A DNA stretch of 64,000 bases from positions 248,001 through 312,000 of the forward strand of contig NZ_CAJFCL010000001.1 of NCBI RefSeq assembly GCF_904063065.1. The letters run 5' to 3'. The first letter of the stretch is position 1; the number at the start of each line of letters is the position of its first letter. Source of the DNA: Pseudomonas paraversuta (GTDB taxonomy: Bacteria > Pseudomonadota > Gammaproteobacteria > Pseudomonadales > Pseudomonadaceae). Shown one piece after another: positions 12,359 through 23,591 of this stretch. A program made the position numbers and the translations under genes. The notes under the pieces are model-generated. The model saw only the letters and a list, made by a program, of their open reading frames with translations. It had not been told where the DNA came from and searched no databases.

Positions 12359-13378
12359 TTAAACCGCCACCACTCGTACGCTGGCGCCTTCGCCAACACC
12401 GAGTGCTTCGGCCGCTTCCAGATCCAGCATCACCGGTTTGCCCGGCGCCCAGTCGAGTTCCAGCAGTACCGCGCGGTAATCCTGCAACTGGGCGTTGGCC
12501 ACCAGATACTGGCGACCGCCGCCTTTGCCTGGCTCCCCGATCTTGACCGGTACCACGCGGCTTTGAGCAATCGAACGGATACCCGAAACCCGTGCATGCA
12601 GGGTCGGGCCACCGTCGAAAATATCGATGTAGTGATCGGTTTCGAAGCCTTCGCGCATCAGGATGTCGAAGGTAATCTGCGCCCGCGGATGCACTTGCCC
12701 CATGGCCTCCTGGGCGGTGTCGGGCAGCAAGGGCACATAAATCGGGTAGTGCGGCATCAGTTCGGCGAGGAAAGTACGGCTTTTAAGCCCGCACAGGCGC
12801 TCGGCGGCGGCGTAGTTCAGGTCGAAGAAGTTGCGGCCAATGGCGTCCCAGAACGGCGAGTCACCGTTTTCATCGCTGTAACCAACGATCTCGGTAACCA
12901 CCGAATCGGCAAAGCGCTCCGGATGGTTGGCCACAAACAGCAGTCGCCCGCGGGAGTTGAGCTCGGACCAGGCCGAACCCACCAGTTCAGGCAGTACATA
13001 GAAGCTGGTCAGCAGACTGTTGCCAGTGAGGTCATGGCACTGCGACAACACGTGAATCTTGTTGTGAATCTTCAGCTCGCGGGAGGCATGTACAAAGGTC
13101 TCGTTACGAAAGCTGTAGAACGGTTCCGAGTAACCGGCCGATGCCACGATTGCCGAACAGCCCACCAGTTTGCCGGTGGCGGTGTCTTCGAGAACGAAGA
13201 AATAACTCTCCTCGCCGTTGAAGCTGACTTCAGCGGCAAACGAGGTTTCAGAGGCTGCGATCTTGTCGCGCAGGCGCTCGATATCGTCCGGCAATGAAGT
13301 GACACCAATCGGGCTGTCCGCAGCCAGACGCTGTACTTCGCCCAGATCAGCCATTTGCGCGGGGCGCATCACCAGCAT
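12359..13378 (-). CDS. aruF: Arginine/ornithine N-succinyltransferase alpha subunit AruF
   Basis: This is the partner of AruG. The start at MLVMRPAQMADLGEVQRLA (13378) gives 339 residues; the frame continues upstream through a REP element, which is not coding. AstA-family blocks match AruG (SDENGDSPFWDAIGRNFFDLNY; GQVHPRAQITFDILMREGF). The two-subunit form is typical of Pseudomonas, whereas E. coli has a single AstA. Confidence 0.95.
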   Translation of the reverse strand: MLVMRPAQMADLGEVQRLAADSPIGVTSLPDDIERLRDKIAASETSFAAEVSFNGEESYFFVLEDTATGKLVGCSAIVASAGYSEPFYSFRNETFVHASRELKIHNKIHVLSQCHDLTGNSLLTSFYVLPELVGSAWSELNSRGRLLFVANHPERFADSVVTEIVGYSDENGDSPFWDAIGRNFFDLNYAAAERLCGLKSRTFLAELMPHYPIYVPLLPDTAQEAMGQVHPRAQITFDILMREGFETDHYIDIFDGGPTLHARVSGIRSIAQSRVVPVKIGEPGKGGGRQYLVANAQLQDYRAVLLELDWAPGKPVMLDLEAAEALGVGEGASVRVVAV

Positions 13379-13426
13379 GGTGTCACTCCTTAATCCTTGA
13401 ACAACACAGAAGAAAATACCGAACCT

Positions 13427-13501
13427 GCAACCCCTGCAGGAGCGAGCTTTATGGGATCGCGATGCATGGCTCGCGAGCAAGCTCGCTCCTGCAGGGGTTG
13501 C
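13427..13501. repeat. REP palindrome between aruF and aruC
   Basis: GCAACCCCTGCAGGAGCGAG at 13427 onward is mirrored by its complement ending at 13501, enclosing a short internal GC-rich spacer with a second CTCGCGAGCAAGC element. This belongs to the GGAGCGAGCTTGCTCGCG REP family and lies in the 176-nt gap between aruC and aruF. Confidence 0.9.
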
Positions 13502-13554
13502 GGTTCAGCATATAAAAGGGTCAACGCCTGAAAAATCAGGCGTTGAAATCACGA

Positions 13555-14883
<1,329 letters not shown>

Positions 14884-15033
14884 CTACCACGATTTTCCAA
14901 GGCTTGCGGCAATGCGACATATTCCGTCACAAAGGCGCAGTTTAAACGCTGGGCCGACTTTTCGGCAGCATCAACGCACTTTGATTGCTCATCCTGTTGC
15001 GGGGCGCACTCAGGCAAACCAGGCCGCTGACTC

Positions 15034-16014
15034 TCAGCCGCGCTCGGCAGGCGCCGATGACAATTCGAACGGGCTGCTGCTGCGACGCTGATTGCGATCT
15101 TCACGAGGCGTTGCGCCAAAGAAGTTGCGATAGGCGCTGGAAAAATGCGGCCCCGATGAAAAGCCGCACGAAAGGCCGATCTGAATGATCGACTTGCTGG
15201 TTTGCATCAGCATCTGACGCGCCTTGTTCAGACGCAACTCCAGATAGTACTGGCTCGGAACACGATTCAAGTATTGTTTGAATATCCGCTCCAGTTGCCG
15301 GCGAGACACGCAGACATGCTGGGCAATTTCGTCGGTGGTCAGCGGCTCTTCAATGTTGGCTTCCATCAGCAGCACGGCCTGGGTCAGCTTGGGATGGCTC
15401 GAACCCAGACGGTTTTGCAGAGGAATACGCTGGCGCTCGCCGCCTTCACGAATGCGCTCCACCACCAGTTCTTCGGAGACCGCGCCCGCCAGCTCGGCAC
15501 CATGATCCCGGGCCAGCACTGCAAGCAGCAGATCCAGTACCGACAGGCCGCCGCAAGCACTCAGACGATCGCGGTCCCAGTCAAACAAGTGACTGGTGGC
15601 AATCACCTTGGGGAAGCGCTCGGCGAAATCATCCTGCCAGCGCCAGTGCACGGCAGCACGATAACCATCGAGCAAACCTATTTGCGCCAGCGGGTAAACC
15701 CCTGCCGACAGCCCGCCAATCACACAGCCCGCGCGCACCAATTGCTTGAGTGCGCTGCTCAGGGCCGGCGCGATGGTCGCCGGGGGTTCGTCAGCCAGCA
15801 AAAACAGTTTCTGGCAGCCTTCCAGCTTGCCCGTCCAGGGTTCACCGGGCAACTGCCAGGCGCCCTCTGCCGGCGGTTCGGCCTGTAAAAACAGCAACTC
15901 GTAAACGACTTCGGGGTGCACGCGCTGAGCAACACGCAACGCTTCCTCTGCCAGCGCCAGGGTCAAGGCTTTGGTGCTGGGCCAAATAAGGAAACCAATT
16001 CGATGGGCGGTCAT
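15034..16014 (-). CDS. argR: Arginine-responsive transcriptional regulator ArgR (AraC/XylS family)
   Basis: This is the Pseudomonas-type ArgR, unrelated to E. coli ArgR: 326 residues with an N-terminal DJ-1/PfpI (GATase1-like) sensing domain (residues about 8-190) and a C-terminal AraC double helix-turn-helix (about 220-320; CVSRRQLERIFKQYLNRVPSQYY, IIQIGLSCGFSSGPHFSSAYRNFFG). It induces arginine transport and catabolism and represses synthesis. It follows aotP by 122 nt on the same strand, so it is probably the last gene of the aot operon and self-regulated through it. Confidence 0.93.
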   Translation of the reverse strand: MTAHRIGFLIWPSTKALTLALAEEALRVAQRVHPEVVYELLFLQAEPPAEGAWQLPGEPWTGKLEGCQKLFLLADEPPATIAPALSSALKQLVRAGCVIGGLSAGVYPLAQIGLLDGYRAAVHWRWQDDFAERFPKVIATSHLFDWDRDRLSACGGLSVLDLLLAVLARDHGAELAGAVSEELVVERIREGGERQRIPLQNRLGSSHPKLTQAVLLMEANIEEPLTTDEIAQHVCVSRRQLERIFKQYLNRVPSQYYLELRLNKARQMLMQTSKSIIQIGLSCGFSSGPHFSSAYRNFFGATPREDRNQRRSSSPFELSSAPAERG

Positions 16015-16136
16015 AGCGTGCTATCCGGAACGAAAACAGAAGGAAAACCAAATGCGCCAACACTCAGCCTGGGCCAACTGCGCGAGACGCGGAGCATGAC
16101 CTATTTTGGTGCACAGAGGCAGTCTTATAGCTGCAG

Positions 16137-16901
16137 TTATTTCAAGCTGCCTGACAGGAATTGCTGCAAACGCTCGCATTGCGGGTTTACCAGTACTTCA
16201 CGCGGATCGCCGCTTTCTTCAACAATGCCTTTGTGCAAAAACACCAACTGGTTGGACACTTCACGGGCAAAGCCCATTTCGTGGGTCACCACAACCATGG
16301 TCCGGCCTTCGAGTGCCAGATCCTGCATCACTTTCAGCACATCACCCACCAGCTCCGGGTCGAGGGCTGAAGTCGGCTCGTCGAACAACATGACTTCAGG
16401 CTCCATCGCCAGCGCCCGGGCAATCGCCACACGCTGCTGTTCGCCACCGGACATATGCCCCGGGTAAGCGTCCTTGCGATGGGAAACACCCACTTTGTTC
16501 AGGTAATGCTCGGCCTTTTCCCGGGCCTCGGCCCTGGACATGCCCAGTACATGCACCGGTGCTTCCATGATGTTTTCCAGCGCAGTCATATGCGACCACA
16601 GATTGAAATGCTGGAACACCATCGACAGTCGCGAACGCATGCGCTGCAATTGCTTGGGATCAGCGGCCTTGAGCGCGCCGTCCTTGTTGGCAATCAGCTT
16701 GAGTTCTTCGCCATTGAGCAGGATTTTGCCGGCATGGGGCTGCTCAAGCAGGTTGATGCACCGCAAAAAGGTACTTTTGCCAGAGCCACTGGAACCGATG
16801 ATGCTGATCACATCACCTGCTTTGGCGGCCAGCGAAACGCCTTTGAGCACTTCGTGACTGCCATAGCGTTTATGCAGATCTTGGACTTCAAGTTTGTACA
16901 T
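16137..16901 (-). CDS. aotP: Arginine/ornithine ABC transporter ATP-binding protein AotP
   Basis: This is the ATPase of the basic amino-acid importer. The start at MYKLEVQDLHKRYGSHEVLKG (16901) gives 254 residues; an ATG five codons upstream is less likely. Visible are Walker A GSSGSGKST, signature SGGEQQRVAIARAL, Walker B VMLFDEPTSALDPE and the switch His in VVTHEMGFA. The HisP/ArtP-type sequence fits the neighbouring permeases AotQ and AotM. Confidence 0.95.
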   Translation of the reverse strand: MYKLEVQDLHKRYGSHEVLKGVSLAAKAGDVISIIGSSGSGKSTFLRCINLLEQPHAGKILLNGEELKLIANKDGALKAADPKQLQRMRSRLSMVFQHFNLWSHMTALENIMEAPVHVLGMSRAEAREKAEHYLNKVGVSHRKDAYPGHMSGGEQQRVAIARALAMEPEVMLFDEPTSALDPELVGDVLKVMQDLALEGRTMVVVTHEMGFAREVSNQLVFLHKGIVEESGDPREVLVNPQCERLQQFLSGSLK

Positions 16902-16924
16902 GTTGTCGGTTCTCACAAAAACAG

Positions 16925-18037
16925 TCAGTCGTTGAGCAAGCGCCCGTGACGCAGAGGCTCACGCCCCGCCACTTTAGCCAGCCAGAAACCGGGTTGGGCA
17001 TAACGCAGTCGCTCAACGGCAAATAATACGCCGGCCGTACCCGCGCATACCGTACTGACCCGGTCAGATAAAGGATCAATCACTTCAAACAGCGGCTCGC
17101 CGGCTTCAACCCAGGCGCCCGCCGGACGTAAAAAGCTCACCACACCGGGGTGCGGTGCATACAACAGTTCGGTGCCTTCGAACGGCATGCCTTCGCACGC
17201 CGGGTGCTGCGCGGCCGGCCAGTCCCCGGTAATCAAACCTTGCTCGGCCAGAAACGCCAGAATGGCTTCGGCATACGCCTGGGCCTCTGGACGTCCGGTA
17301 TCGGACTGCCCGCCCAGCTCCAGGGTGGTAGCCATGCACGCCAGGGGAATCTGTGCATCGGCGAACTGGCGCTGCAAGCGCAACCACGGCAACGAACAGG
17401 CTTCATCGAACGAGCTGCCGCCGGAGTCTTCGGCCAATAATCCAACCCGCATGTTCAGATGCGCGGCCAGGGAGCGCCACTGCGGCCAATGCTGGGGCAA
17501 GGCGTACATGTGCAACGCCGCTTCCGCATCGCAATGCAGGTCGAGCACGATGTCCGCATTACAGGCATGGCTCAACAGCACCCGCTGCAGGCCCTGCAAC
17601 TGGCTCGCAGCAGGTGGCAATTGCTCCAGCACATCAAGCATCGCCTGACGGATCAGGCGGATATTGGCATGGGGATCATCCCCCAGACACCCTTGCAGCG
17701 CAGCTGCCACGGGGGCACTCAACTCAACGAAATCGCGGTTGAAGTTCTTGCCGCTGCCGGACTCGAAACGCCCCTGGTGGTTGCCTTGCAGCAACTGCCC
17801 CAACCCCAGCGGATTGGCCACAGGCACCAGTTCGATCACGCCGTTCAGGGCGCCCTGCAACTCAAGCTCGGTCAGGCGCTTTTTCAGTTCCCAGGCGCAA
17901 CGCATGCCCGGCAGCTCATCAGCATGCAGGCTGGCCTGAATGTAGGCCTTGCGCTCGCCGGTACCGAAACGGAACACCGTCAGCTGGCGCTCGGTTCCCA
18001 GGCTGCTCCACGGCAGTACATGATCGATACGTTCCAT
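16925..18037 (-). CDS. aotO: AotO, succinylglutamate desuccinylase/aspartoacylase-like protein
   Basis: This protein sits inside the aot transporter operon with a 2-nt gap to aotM. The start at MERIDHVLPWSSLGTERQL (18037) gives 370 residues. It has the AstE/AspA zinc carboxypeptidase fold: QASLHADELPGMRCAW (metal ligands His and Glu), VLDLHCDAEAALHMY and TLELGGQSDTG. In P. aeruginosa aotO is in the operon but not needed for uptake; the substrate is unknown. A deacylase acting on arginine-related compounds is inference. Confidence 0.9.
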   Translation of the reverse strand: MERIDHVLPWSSLGTERQLTVFRFGTGERKAYIQASLHADELPGMRCAWELKKRLTELELQGALNGVIELVPVANPLGLGQLLQGNHQGRFESGSGKNFNRDFVELSAPVAAALQGCLGDDPHANIRLIRQAMLDVLEQLPPAASQLQGLQRVLLSHACNADIVLDLHCDAEAALHMYALPQHWPQWRSLAAHLNMRVGLLAEDSGGSSFDEACSLPWLRLQRQFADAQIPLACMATTLELGGQSDTGRPEAQAYAEAILAFLAEQGLITGDWPAAQHPACEGMPFEGTELLYAPHPGVVSFLRPAGAWVEAGEPLFEVIDPLSDRVSTVCAGTAGVLFAVERLRYAQPGFWLAKVAGREPLRHGRLLND

Positions 18038-18039
18038 GG

Positions 18040-18738
18040 TCAGGCCTTGCGCGGGGCCATGTAGCCCAGCCAGCGGCGCTCGGCCAGTTTGAACAGGCGC
18101 ACCAGAATGAACGTCAGGCACAGGTAAAACACACCGGCGGTGATATAGGCCTCGAACGGCAGGTAGTACTGCGCGTTGACCGTGCGTGCCGCACCTGTGA
18201 TGTCGATCAGCGTCACGATGGAAGCCAGGCTGGTGGTCTGCAACATCATGATCACTTCGTTGCTGTATTGCGGCAGTGCCCGGCGCATGGCCGACGGCAG
18301 CAGAATACGGCGATACATTTTGTAGCGCGACATGCCCATGGCCTTTGCTGCCTCGATCTCGCCATTGGGTGTGGCCTTGAGGCTACCGGCAATGATTTCG
18401 GCGGTGTAGGCACTGGTGTTGATGGCAAACGCCAGACAGGCACAGAAGGTCGCACTGGACAGTAGCGGCCACAGGAAGCTGTCACGCACGGCCTCGAACT
18501 GAGCCAGACCGTAGTAGATCAAAAACAGCTGGACCAGCATCGGCGTACCGCGAATCACATAGGTGTACAGCCAGGCCGGAAAGTTGACCCAGGACTTCTT
18601 GGAGACCCGCATCAAACCCAGCGGCACAGCCACCAGCAAACCGAAAAACAGCGAGATGCCCAGCAGTTTAAGGGTTTCCAGCAGCCCATCCAGGTACAGC
18701 GGCATGCTGTCCCAAATGACGTTGTAGTCGAAGATCAT
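18040..18738 (-). CDS. aotM: Arginine/ornithine ABC transporter permease AotM
   Basis: This is a 232-residue inner-membrane permease of the HisMQ family with about five transmembrane helices and the EAA loop (IEAAKAMGMSRYKMYRRILLP) that contacts AotP. It pairs with AotQ. Its ATG overlaps the aotQ stop by 4 nt, so the two are translationally coupled. Confidence 0.95.
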   Translation of the reverse strand: MIFDYNVIWDSMPLYLDGLLETLKLLGISLFFGLLVAVPLGLMRVSKKSWVNFPAWLYTYVIRGTPMLVQLFLIYYGLAQFEAVRDSFLWPLLSSATFCACLAFAINTSAYTAEIIAGSLKATPNGEIEAAKAMGMSRYKMYRRILLPSAMRRALPQYSNEVIMMLQTTSLASIVTLIDITGAARTVNAQYYLPFEAYITAGVFYLCLTFILVRLFKLAERRWLGYMAPRKA

Positions 18739-19424
18739 AGATCAGCCGCCTTTACGCCTACCGAGTAGCGTTTCTCAAGTTGTCGCAGCGCCAACAGCGA
18801 AACACTGGTCAGCACCAGGTACATCGCCGCCACGGCCAGAAAGAAAGTAAAGGGTTCGCGGGTGGCATCCGCCGCCTGCTTGGCCTTGAACATCATGTCT
18901 TGCAAGCCGACCACCGAAATCAGGGCCGTCGCCTTGGTCAGTACCAGCCAGTTATTGGTGAACCCCGGAATCGCCAGGCGAATCATCTGCGGTACCAATA
19001 CCCGGAAAAACACCTGAAAGCTGCTCATGCCATAAGCCATGCCCGCCTCGGCCTGACCTTTGGGGATCGCCATGAAGGCCCCGCGAAAGGTTTCGGACAG
19101 GTATGCACCAAAAATAAAGCCCAGGGTGCCGATACCCGCAGCCAGAGGGTTCAAGTCAATGTAATCGTCATGGCCCAGCATCGGCGCAACGTTGTTCAGC
19201 AAATTCTGACCGCCATAGAAAATCAGCAGGATCAACACCAGATCGGGTATCCCGCGGATAACCGTTGAATACAGATCGCCCAACCAGGCCAGCCAGCGCA
19301 CCGGCGACAGGCGCAAGGAAACACCGATCAGACCTAGAACAATGGCCAGGGCCATGGACGACAAGGCGAGCTGAAGCGTCAGCCAAGCGCCATCGAGGAT
19401 GACAGCCCCGTAGCCTTTCAACAT
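18735..19424 (-). CDS. aotQ: Arginine/ornithine ABC transporter permease AotQ
   Basis: This is a 229-residue HisMQ-family permease, partner of AotM, with about five hydrophobic segments and the EAA-type loop QAEAGMAYGMSSFQVFFRVLVP. It lies 91 nt downstream of aotJ behind a hairpin likely to lower its expression relative to the binding protein. Confidence 0.95.
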   Translation of the reverse strand: MLKGYGAVILDGAWLTLQLALSSMALAIVLGLIGVSLRLSPVRWLAWLGDLYSTVIRGIPDLVLILLIFYGGQNLLNNVAPMLGHDDYIDLNPLAAGIGTLGFIFGAYLSETFRGAFMAIPKGQAEAGMAYGMSSFQVFFRVLVPQMIRLAIPGFTNNWLVLTKATALISVVGLQDMMFKAKQAADATREPFTFFLAVAAMYLVLTSVSLLALRQLEKRYSVGVKAADL

Positions 19425-19453
19425 GATTCAGGTCCTCGAAAATTAGGATGAAA

Positions 19454-19494
19454 AAATGGCGCAAACTTCAGAGATCCTGTTGCTTGCGCCATTT
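19454..19494 (-). terminator. Intra-operon hairpin between aotJ and aotQ
   Basis: An 11-bp stem (AAATGGCGCAA with TTGCGCCATTT) is followed by six T on the minus strand. Such partial terminator or stabilising hairpins often follow binding-protein genes and set their excess over the permeases. Confidence 0.7.
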
Positions 19495-19515
19495 CGGACT
19501 TACCGCTGCGACGGT

Positions 19516-20301
19516 TTACTTGGCTTCTGGGCCGTAAATATCGAAGTCGAAGTATTTGTCCTGGATTTGCTTGTATTTACCGTTGTCACGAAGAGCCGTG
19601 ATCGCGGTGTCGATCTTGTCTTTGAGCTCTTTGTCGCCCTTGCGTACCGCGATACCCACGCCGTCACCGAAGTATTTGACGTCGGTGAATTGCGGGCCTA
19701 CGAAGGCATAGCCTTTGCCAGCCGGGGTTTTCAGGAAACCGTCATTGAGCAGGGTGGCGTCGGCCACGGTGCCATCAAGGCGACCGGCTTCGATGTCCAG
19801 GTAGATTTCGTTTTGCGAGCTGTAAGGCACGACGGTTGCGCCTTTGGGTGCAAAGACTTCCTTGGCGAAACGGTCGTGAATCGAACCGCGCTGCACGCCG
19901 ATTTTCTTGCCCTTGAGCTCGTCAAGGCTGTCGCTGACCACAGCACCGTCCTTCATCACCAGACGCGCCGGAGTGAGGTAGTACTTGTTGGTGAAGTCGA
20001 CAGACTTTTTGCGGTCTTCGGTAATCGACATCGAGGACAGGATGGCGTCGATCTTGCGCACTTTAAGCGCCGGAATCAGGCCGTCGAATTCTTGTTCGAC
20101 CCACACACACTTGACCTGCATCTGCTCGCACAGAGCATTACCGATGTCATAGTCAAAACCTACGATGCTGCCATCCGGCGCCTTGGAGGCAAACGGAGGA
20201 TAAGCGGCTTCAATACCGATTTTCAGCGGTTTTTGATCAGCGAAAGCCTGCAGGGACAGCACGGACAGTGCCAGGGCGCCAAGAAGCACGAGTTTCTTCA
20301 T
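19516..20301 (-). CDS. aotJ: Arginine/ornithine periplasmic binding protein AotJ
   Basis: This 261-residue SBP_bac_3 family protein has a signal peptide ([21 protein letters not shown], then [17 protein letters not shown]). It shows the ligand-binding stretches [19 protein letters not shown] and [16 protein letters not shown]. It captures arginine/ornithine in the periplasm for AotQMP and is the first gene of the operon, with ArgR-type sites upstream. Confidence 0.95.
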   Translation of the reverse strand: MKKLVLLGALALSVLSLQAFADQKPLKIGIEAAYPPFASKAPDGSIVGFDYDIGNALCEQMQVKCVWVEQEFDGLIPALKVRKIDAILSSMSITEDRKKSVDFTNKYYLTPARLVMKDGAVVSDSLDELKGKKIGVQRGSIHDRFAKEVFAPKGATVVPYSSQNEIYLDIEAGRLDGTVADATLLNDGFLKTPAGKGYAFVGPQFTDVKYFGDGVGIAVRKGDKELKDKIDTAITALRDNGKYKQIQDKYFDFDIYGPEAK

Positions 20302-20761
20302 CTTAGGACTCCATCGGTAAAGGGCAATAAATGCAGAATGAGCGTTAGCCCAAGATGCGGAGGTTAAACCGGGAATGCGGCGCCACGTCCTACTGGCGAT
20401 GCACTGATATCAGCACAACGACGACGAGCGAGTGATCGGCATTCTAACGACAGGCTTCAAGCCGTTATTTCTCCAATGCGACAACAAATTACAGATGCAT
20501 CGAGAAATGCGACTCCAGTCATTGACAGCTCTTCGAATTCATGCAAGAGCAAAAGACATAGAACCTATGTGAGTTGCAAATAGCGGGCCTATTATTCGCA
20601 AAGCCTTCTATTCCGGCAAGTGTAGCGTTTCATCTTATTTTTCAGGGGAGTCAAAACAGCTCTAAAACGGTGCTTTTGGTGTCGCAAGGCCCCGTTTTTG
20701 TGCGCCTGGTTACACCTGCGGTAACACTGCCCGAGGCACCCCCAACTCCGCCAGCGGCCAA
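20302..20761. other. Intergenic region between aotJ and acsA
   Basis: This roughly 460-nt stretch holds the aotJ promoter region with ArgR-like sites (20468-20514) and, nearer acsA, an unexplained hairpin (20664-20673 with 20689-20698) followed by five T on the plus strand. A 63-codon plus-strand ORF (20574-20765) has no ribosome-binding site I can see and is not called. Confidence 0.6.
20468..20514 (-). promoter_or_regulatory. ArgR binding sites upstream of aotJ
   Basis: On the minus strand TGTCGC-N8-AA (20468-20483) matches the P. aeruginosa ArgR consensus exactly. An upstream direct repeat AGTCGC-N8-AT (20499-20514) is one helical interval or so away, at a spacing typical of tandem ArgR half-sites. 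Position and orientation fit activation of the aot operon. Confidence 0.65.
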
Positions 20762-20796
20762 ATAAAAACCCCGCCGGGCAATGCCGGGCGGGGTTC
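20762..20796 (-). terminator. Intrinsic terminator after acsA
   Basis: AACCCCGCC (20767-20775) pairs with GGCGGGGTT (20787-20795), with further pairs inside, followed on the minus strand by a run of T. It ends acsA transcription. Confidence 0.9.
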
Positions 20797-20813
20797 GGGA
20801 GCGCAAAGAAGGT

Positions 20814-22769
20814 TTATGCCTGCTTCATGCTCTTGTGGGTTTCGATCAAATGCTGCACCACACCCGGGTCGGCCAGGGTGGAAATATCCCCCAGACCGTC
20901 ATATTCACCGGTGGCGATCTTGCGCAGGATACGGCGCATGATTTTGCCGGATCGGGTTTTCGGCAAGCCTGGCGCCCACTGGATGACATCCGGCGAGGCA
21001 ATCGGACCTATCTCTTTACGCACCCAGTTTTTCAACTCCAGACGCAGCTCTTCACTTGGCGCTTCACCGCCATTGAGGGTGACGTAGACATAAATGCCCT
21101 GCCCCTTGATGTCGTGGGGCACGCCTACGACAGCCGCCTCGGCGACTTTCGGGTGAGCCACCATCGCGCTTTCGATCTCGGCGGTCCCCATGCGATGGCC
21201 AGAAACGTTAAGCACATCGTCCACCCGGCCGGTGATCCAGTAGTAACCGTCTTCGTCGCGACGGGCCCCGTCACCCGTGAAGTACATGCCGCGGAAGGTC
21301 TTGAAGTAGGTATCGACAAAACGGTCGTGATCGCCATACAGGGTGCGTGCCTGACCCGGCCACGAATCCAGGATCACCAGGTTGCCTTCCGCCGCGCCTT
21401 CAATCAGGTTGCCCAGGTTGTCCACCAGCCCCGGCACCACACCGAAGAATGGACGCGCCGCAGAACCCGGCTTGAGCGCATGGGCTCCTGGCAGCGGGCT
21501 CATCATGCAAGCACCGGTTTCAGTCTGCCACCAGGTATCAACGATGGGGCAACGCTCTTTACCCACGGTTGTGTAGTACCAGTTCCAGGCTTCCGGGTTG
21601 ATCGGCTCACCTACCGAACCCAGCAGACGCAGGCTTGAACCGTCAGCATCCTTAACCGCAGCCTGACCTTCGGCCATCATGGCGCGAATGGCCGTTGGCG
21701 CGGTGTAGAGGATGTTGACCTTGTGCTTGTCGACAATTTTCGACACCCGGGTGATGTCCGGATAGTTCGGCACGCCTTCGAACAGCACTGTGGTCGCGCC
21801 ATTGGCCAGGGGGCCGTAGACGATATAGGTGTGACCGGTTACCCAGCCGACGTCAGCCGTGCACCAGTAGACCTCGCCGGGACGATAGTCGAATACGCGT
21901 TCATGGGTCAGCGCGGCATACAGCAGATAACCGCCCGTGGTGTGTTGCACCCCTTTGGGCTTGCCGGTGGAGCCGGAGGTATAAAGGATGAACAACGCTT
22001 CTTCGGCGCCCATCTCTTTTGGTGCGCAGTGGGTGGAAGCCACGGCCATCAAGTCGTGATACCAGATGTCTCGGTGCTTGTACCAGGCGATATCGCCGCC
22101 GGTACGCTTGAACACGATGATTTTCTGCACGCTCGAGGTATCAGGGTTGGTCAGTGCCACATCGACATTGGCCTTGAGCGCCGTACGCTTGCCGCCGCGC
22201 ACGCCCTCGTCGGCAGTAATCACCACCTTGGACTTGCAGTCGATGATGCGTCCTGCCAGCGCCTCGGGCGAGAAGCCACCGAACACCACCGAGTGAATGG
22301 CACCGATCCGGGTACAGGCCAGCATGGCGACCACAGCTTCGGGCACCATCGGCATATAGATAGTTACTACGTCGCCACGGTGAACGTCCTGACCGCGCAA
22401 CGCGTTGGCGAGCTTGCACACTTCTTCGTGCAGTTCGCGGTAGGTGATGTTGCGCTGCTCGGAAGGATCATCGCCCTCCCAGATAATCGCAACCTGATCG
22501 CCGCGCTCGGCAAGGTGGCGATCCAGGCAGTTGTAGGAAACGTTAAGCGTGCCGTCGGCGAACCATTTGATATCGACATGGTGGTCGTCGAAAGAGGTCT
22601 GCTTGACGGTGGTGAACGGCTTGATCCAGTCGAGACGCTGAGCCTGCTCGCGCCAGAAGCCATCGGGATTGACCACGGACTGCTGGTACATCGCCTTGTA
22701 GGTCGCCTCATCGGTCAGCGTATTGGCTGCTACTTCAGGGCGTACGGGATACAGGGAAGCGGCACTCAT
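20814..22769 (-). CDS. acsA: Acetyl-CoA synthetase AcsA
   Basis: AcsA activates acetate to acetyl-CoA through acetyl-AMP. The 651-residue protein has the AMP-binding P-loop [11 protein letters not shown] and the hinge/A8 region [38 protein letters not shown]. The catalytic, acetylatable Lys609 lies in [14 protein letters not shown], the same position as in Salmonella Acs. It is a single-gene unit. The leader carries an AACAACAA motif, suggesting Hfq/Crc translational repression. Confidence 0.96.
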   Translation of the reverse strand: MSAASLYPVRPEVAANTLTDEATYKAMYQQSVVNPDGFWREQAQRLDWIKPFTTVKQTSFDDHHVDIKWFADGTLNVSYNCLDRHLAERGDQVAIIWEGDDPSEQRNITYRELHEEVCKLANALRGQDVHRGDVVTIYMPMVPEAVVAMLACTRIGAIHSVVFGGFSPEALAGRIIDCKSKVVITADEGVRGGKRTALKANVDVALTNPDTSSVQKIIVFKRTGGDIAWYKHRDIWYHDLMAVASTHCAPKEMGAEEALFILYTSGSTGKPKGVQHTTGGYLLYAALTHERVFDYRPGEVYWCTADVGWVTGHTYIVYGPLANGATTVLFEGVPNYPDITRVSKIVDKHKVNILYTAPTAIRAMMAEGQAAVKDADGSSLRLLGSVGEPINPEAWNWYYTTVGKERCPIVDTWWQTETGACMMSPLPGAHALKPGSAARPFFGVVPGLVDNLGNLIEGAAEGNLVILDSWPGQARTLYGDHDRFVDTYFKTFRGMYFTGDGARRDEDGYYWITGRVDDVLNVSGHRMGTAEIESAMVAHPKVAEAAVVGVPHDIKGQGIYVYVTLNGGEAPSEELRLELKNWVRKEIGPIASPDVIQWAPGLPKTRSGKIMRRILRKIATGEYDGLGDISTLADPGVVQHLIETHKSMKQA

Positions 22770-23185
22770 GTTTCATACCTCGATGTTTGTAGTTGTTGTT
22801 TTATGACCCTGTTTTAGCCGGGCCGGGGCATGAGATCCATTCGACGTTGGTAGTAAGAAATACCCGGGAAAACCCTGATTTCTCTGCCGAAGCCTCAAGC
22901 ACAGTACTTACAGCGCTTTATCCTTTGATTCAGGAATTGCCAAAAACCAAATCCGGGTCTGTTTTCGACGATTGTTGCAGAATCTGTCAACAGTCTTTAT
23001 CAAAACCCCCTCTTTATGCCTGTACCGCCCGGGCCTAAAATTGACCTCGCCAACCAAGGCACTGCGATTGATACAAGTTACAGCCCCCACGAAGGCATGT
23101 TTAATCGCTCTTAACTCATCAAGTTTTACACGCAGCCCCACAAGGGCTGTGTGATCCCACTCGACCAAAAACAGGTAATTACGAA
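22770..23185. other. Intergenic region between acsA and the DUF2790 gene
   Basis: This 416-nt divergent intergenic region has lower GC than its flanks. It holds the acsA leader, with an A-rich AACAACAA motif at 22793-22800 on the minus strand, and presumably the promoters of both neighbours. No RNA gene, repeat or recognisable operator is seen in the rest. An 86-codon minus ORF inside it is not supported. Confidence 0.5.
22793..22800 (-). promoter_or_regulatory. Hfq/Crc-type CA motif in the acsA leader
   Basis: The minus strand reads ACAACAACTACAAAC about 25-30 nt upstream of the acsA ATG, containing AACAACAA, which fits the AAYAAYAA catabolite-activity motif bound by Hfq-Crc in Pseudomonas. 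Confidence 0.55.
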
Positions 23186-23449
23186 ATGAAAGCGTTGTTA
23201 GTTCTGGCCCTCAGCAGTGTGTGTTTAACCGCCCTGGCGGATGAAGCAACTATGCCTGCCGGACACCCGCAACCCGCCGTAGAACAGTACTCCTACTCTT
23301 CCGAGCTGGATATCGCCAAGGTCATCTCCATGAGCGAAATCCCCAGTGTTTGCGAAGTGGTGCCGGCCCAGATGGTCTACGAAGACTCGCAAGGCACCCA
23401 GCACATCCTTGAATACCGGGTAATGGGCAACGGCTGTTCCAACGGCTGA
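23186..23449 (+). CDS. Small secreted DUF2790 protein
   Basis: This is an 87-residue protein with a clear signal peptide (MKALLVLALSSVCLTALA, then DEATMPAG). The conserved block DIAKVISMSEIPSVCEVVPAQMVYEDSQGTQHILEYRVMGNGCSNG identifies the Pseudomonas DUF2790 family; two cysteines (in SVCEVV and NGCSNG) could form a disulphide. The function is unknown and a periplasmic location is predicted. It is followed by another small exported protein gene with its own spacing. Confidence 0.88.
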   Translation: MKALLVLALSSVCLTALADEATMPAGHPQPAVEQYSYSSELDIAKVISMSEIPSVCEVVPAQMVYEDSQGTQHILEYRVMGNGCSNG

Positions 23450-23591
23450 TCCGCAACTTACAAATCCCCCGCTACTTAATTACATCCCTTGTTAACGCGA
23501 TCCAACGCGGCACTTTATTGCAACTTACAGCGCTATTTATTACGCATTGAAAAGTTGCCTGCCTGCGCCTCAATCGCCAGGAGTTAAACCC

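Noticed and set aside
20574..20765. 63-codon ORF in the aotJ-acsA gap
   Set aside because: There is no ribosome-binding site, it has a poor proline-rich tail, and it ends against the acsA terminator.
22908..23168. 86-codon minus-strand ORF upstream of acsA
   Set aside because: It lies in an AT-richer divergent promoter region, lacks a ribosome-binding site and has no recognisable domain.
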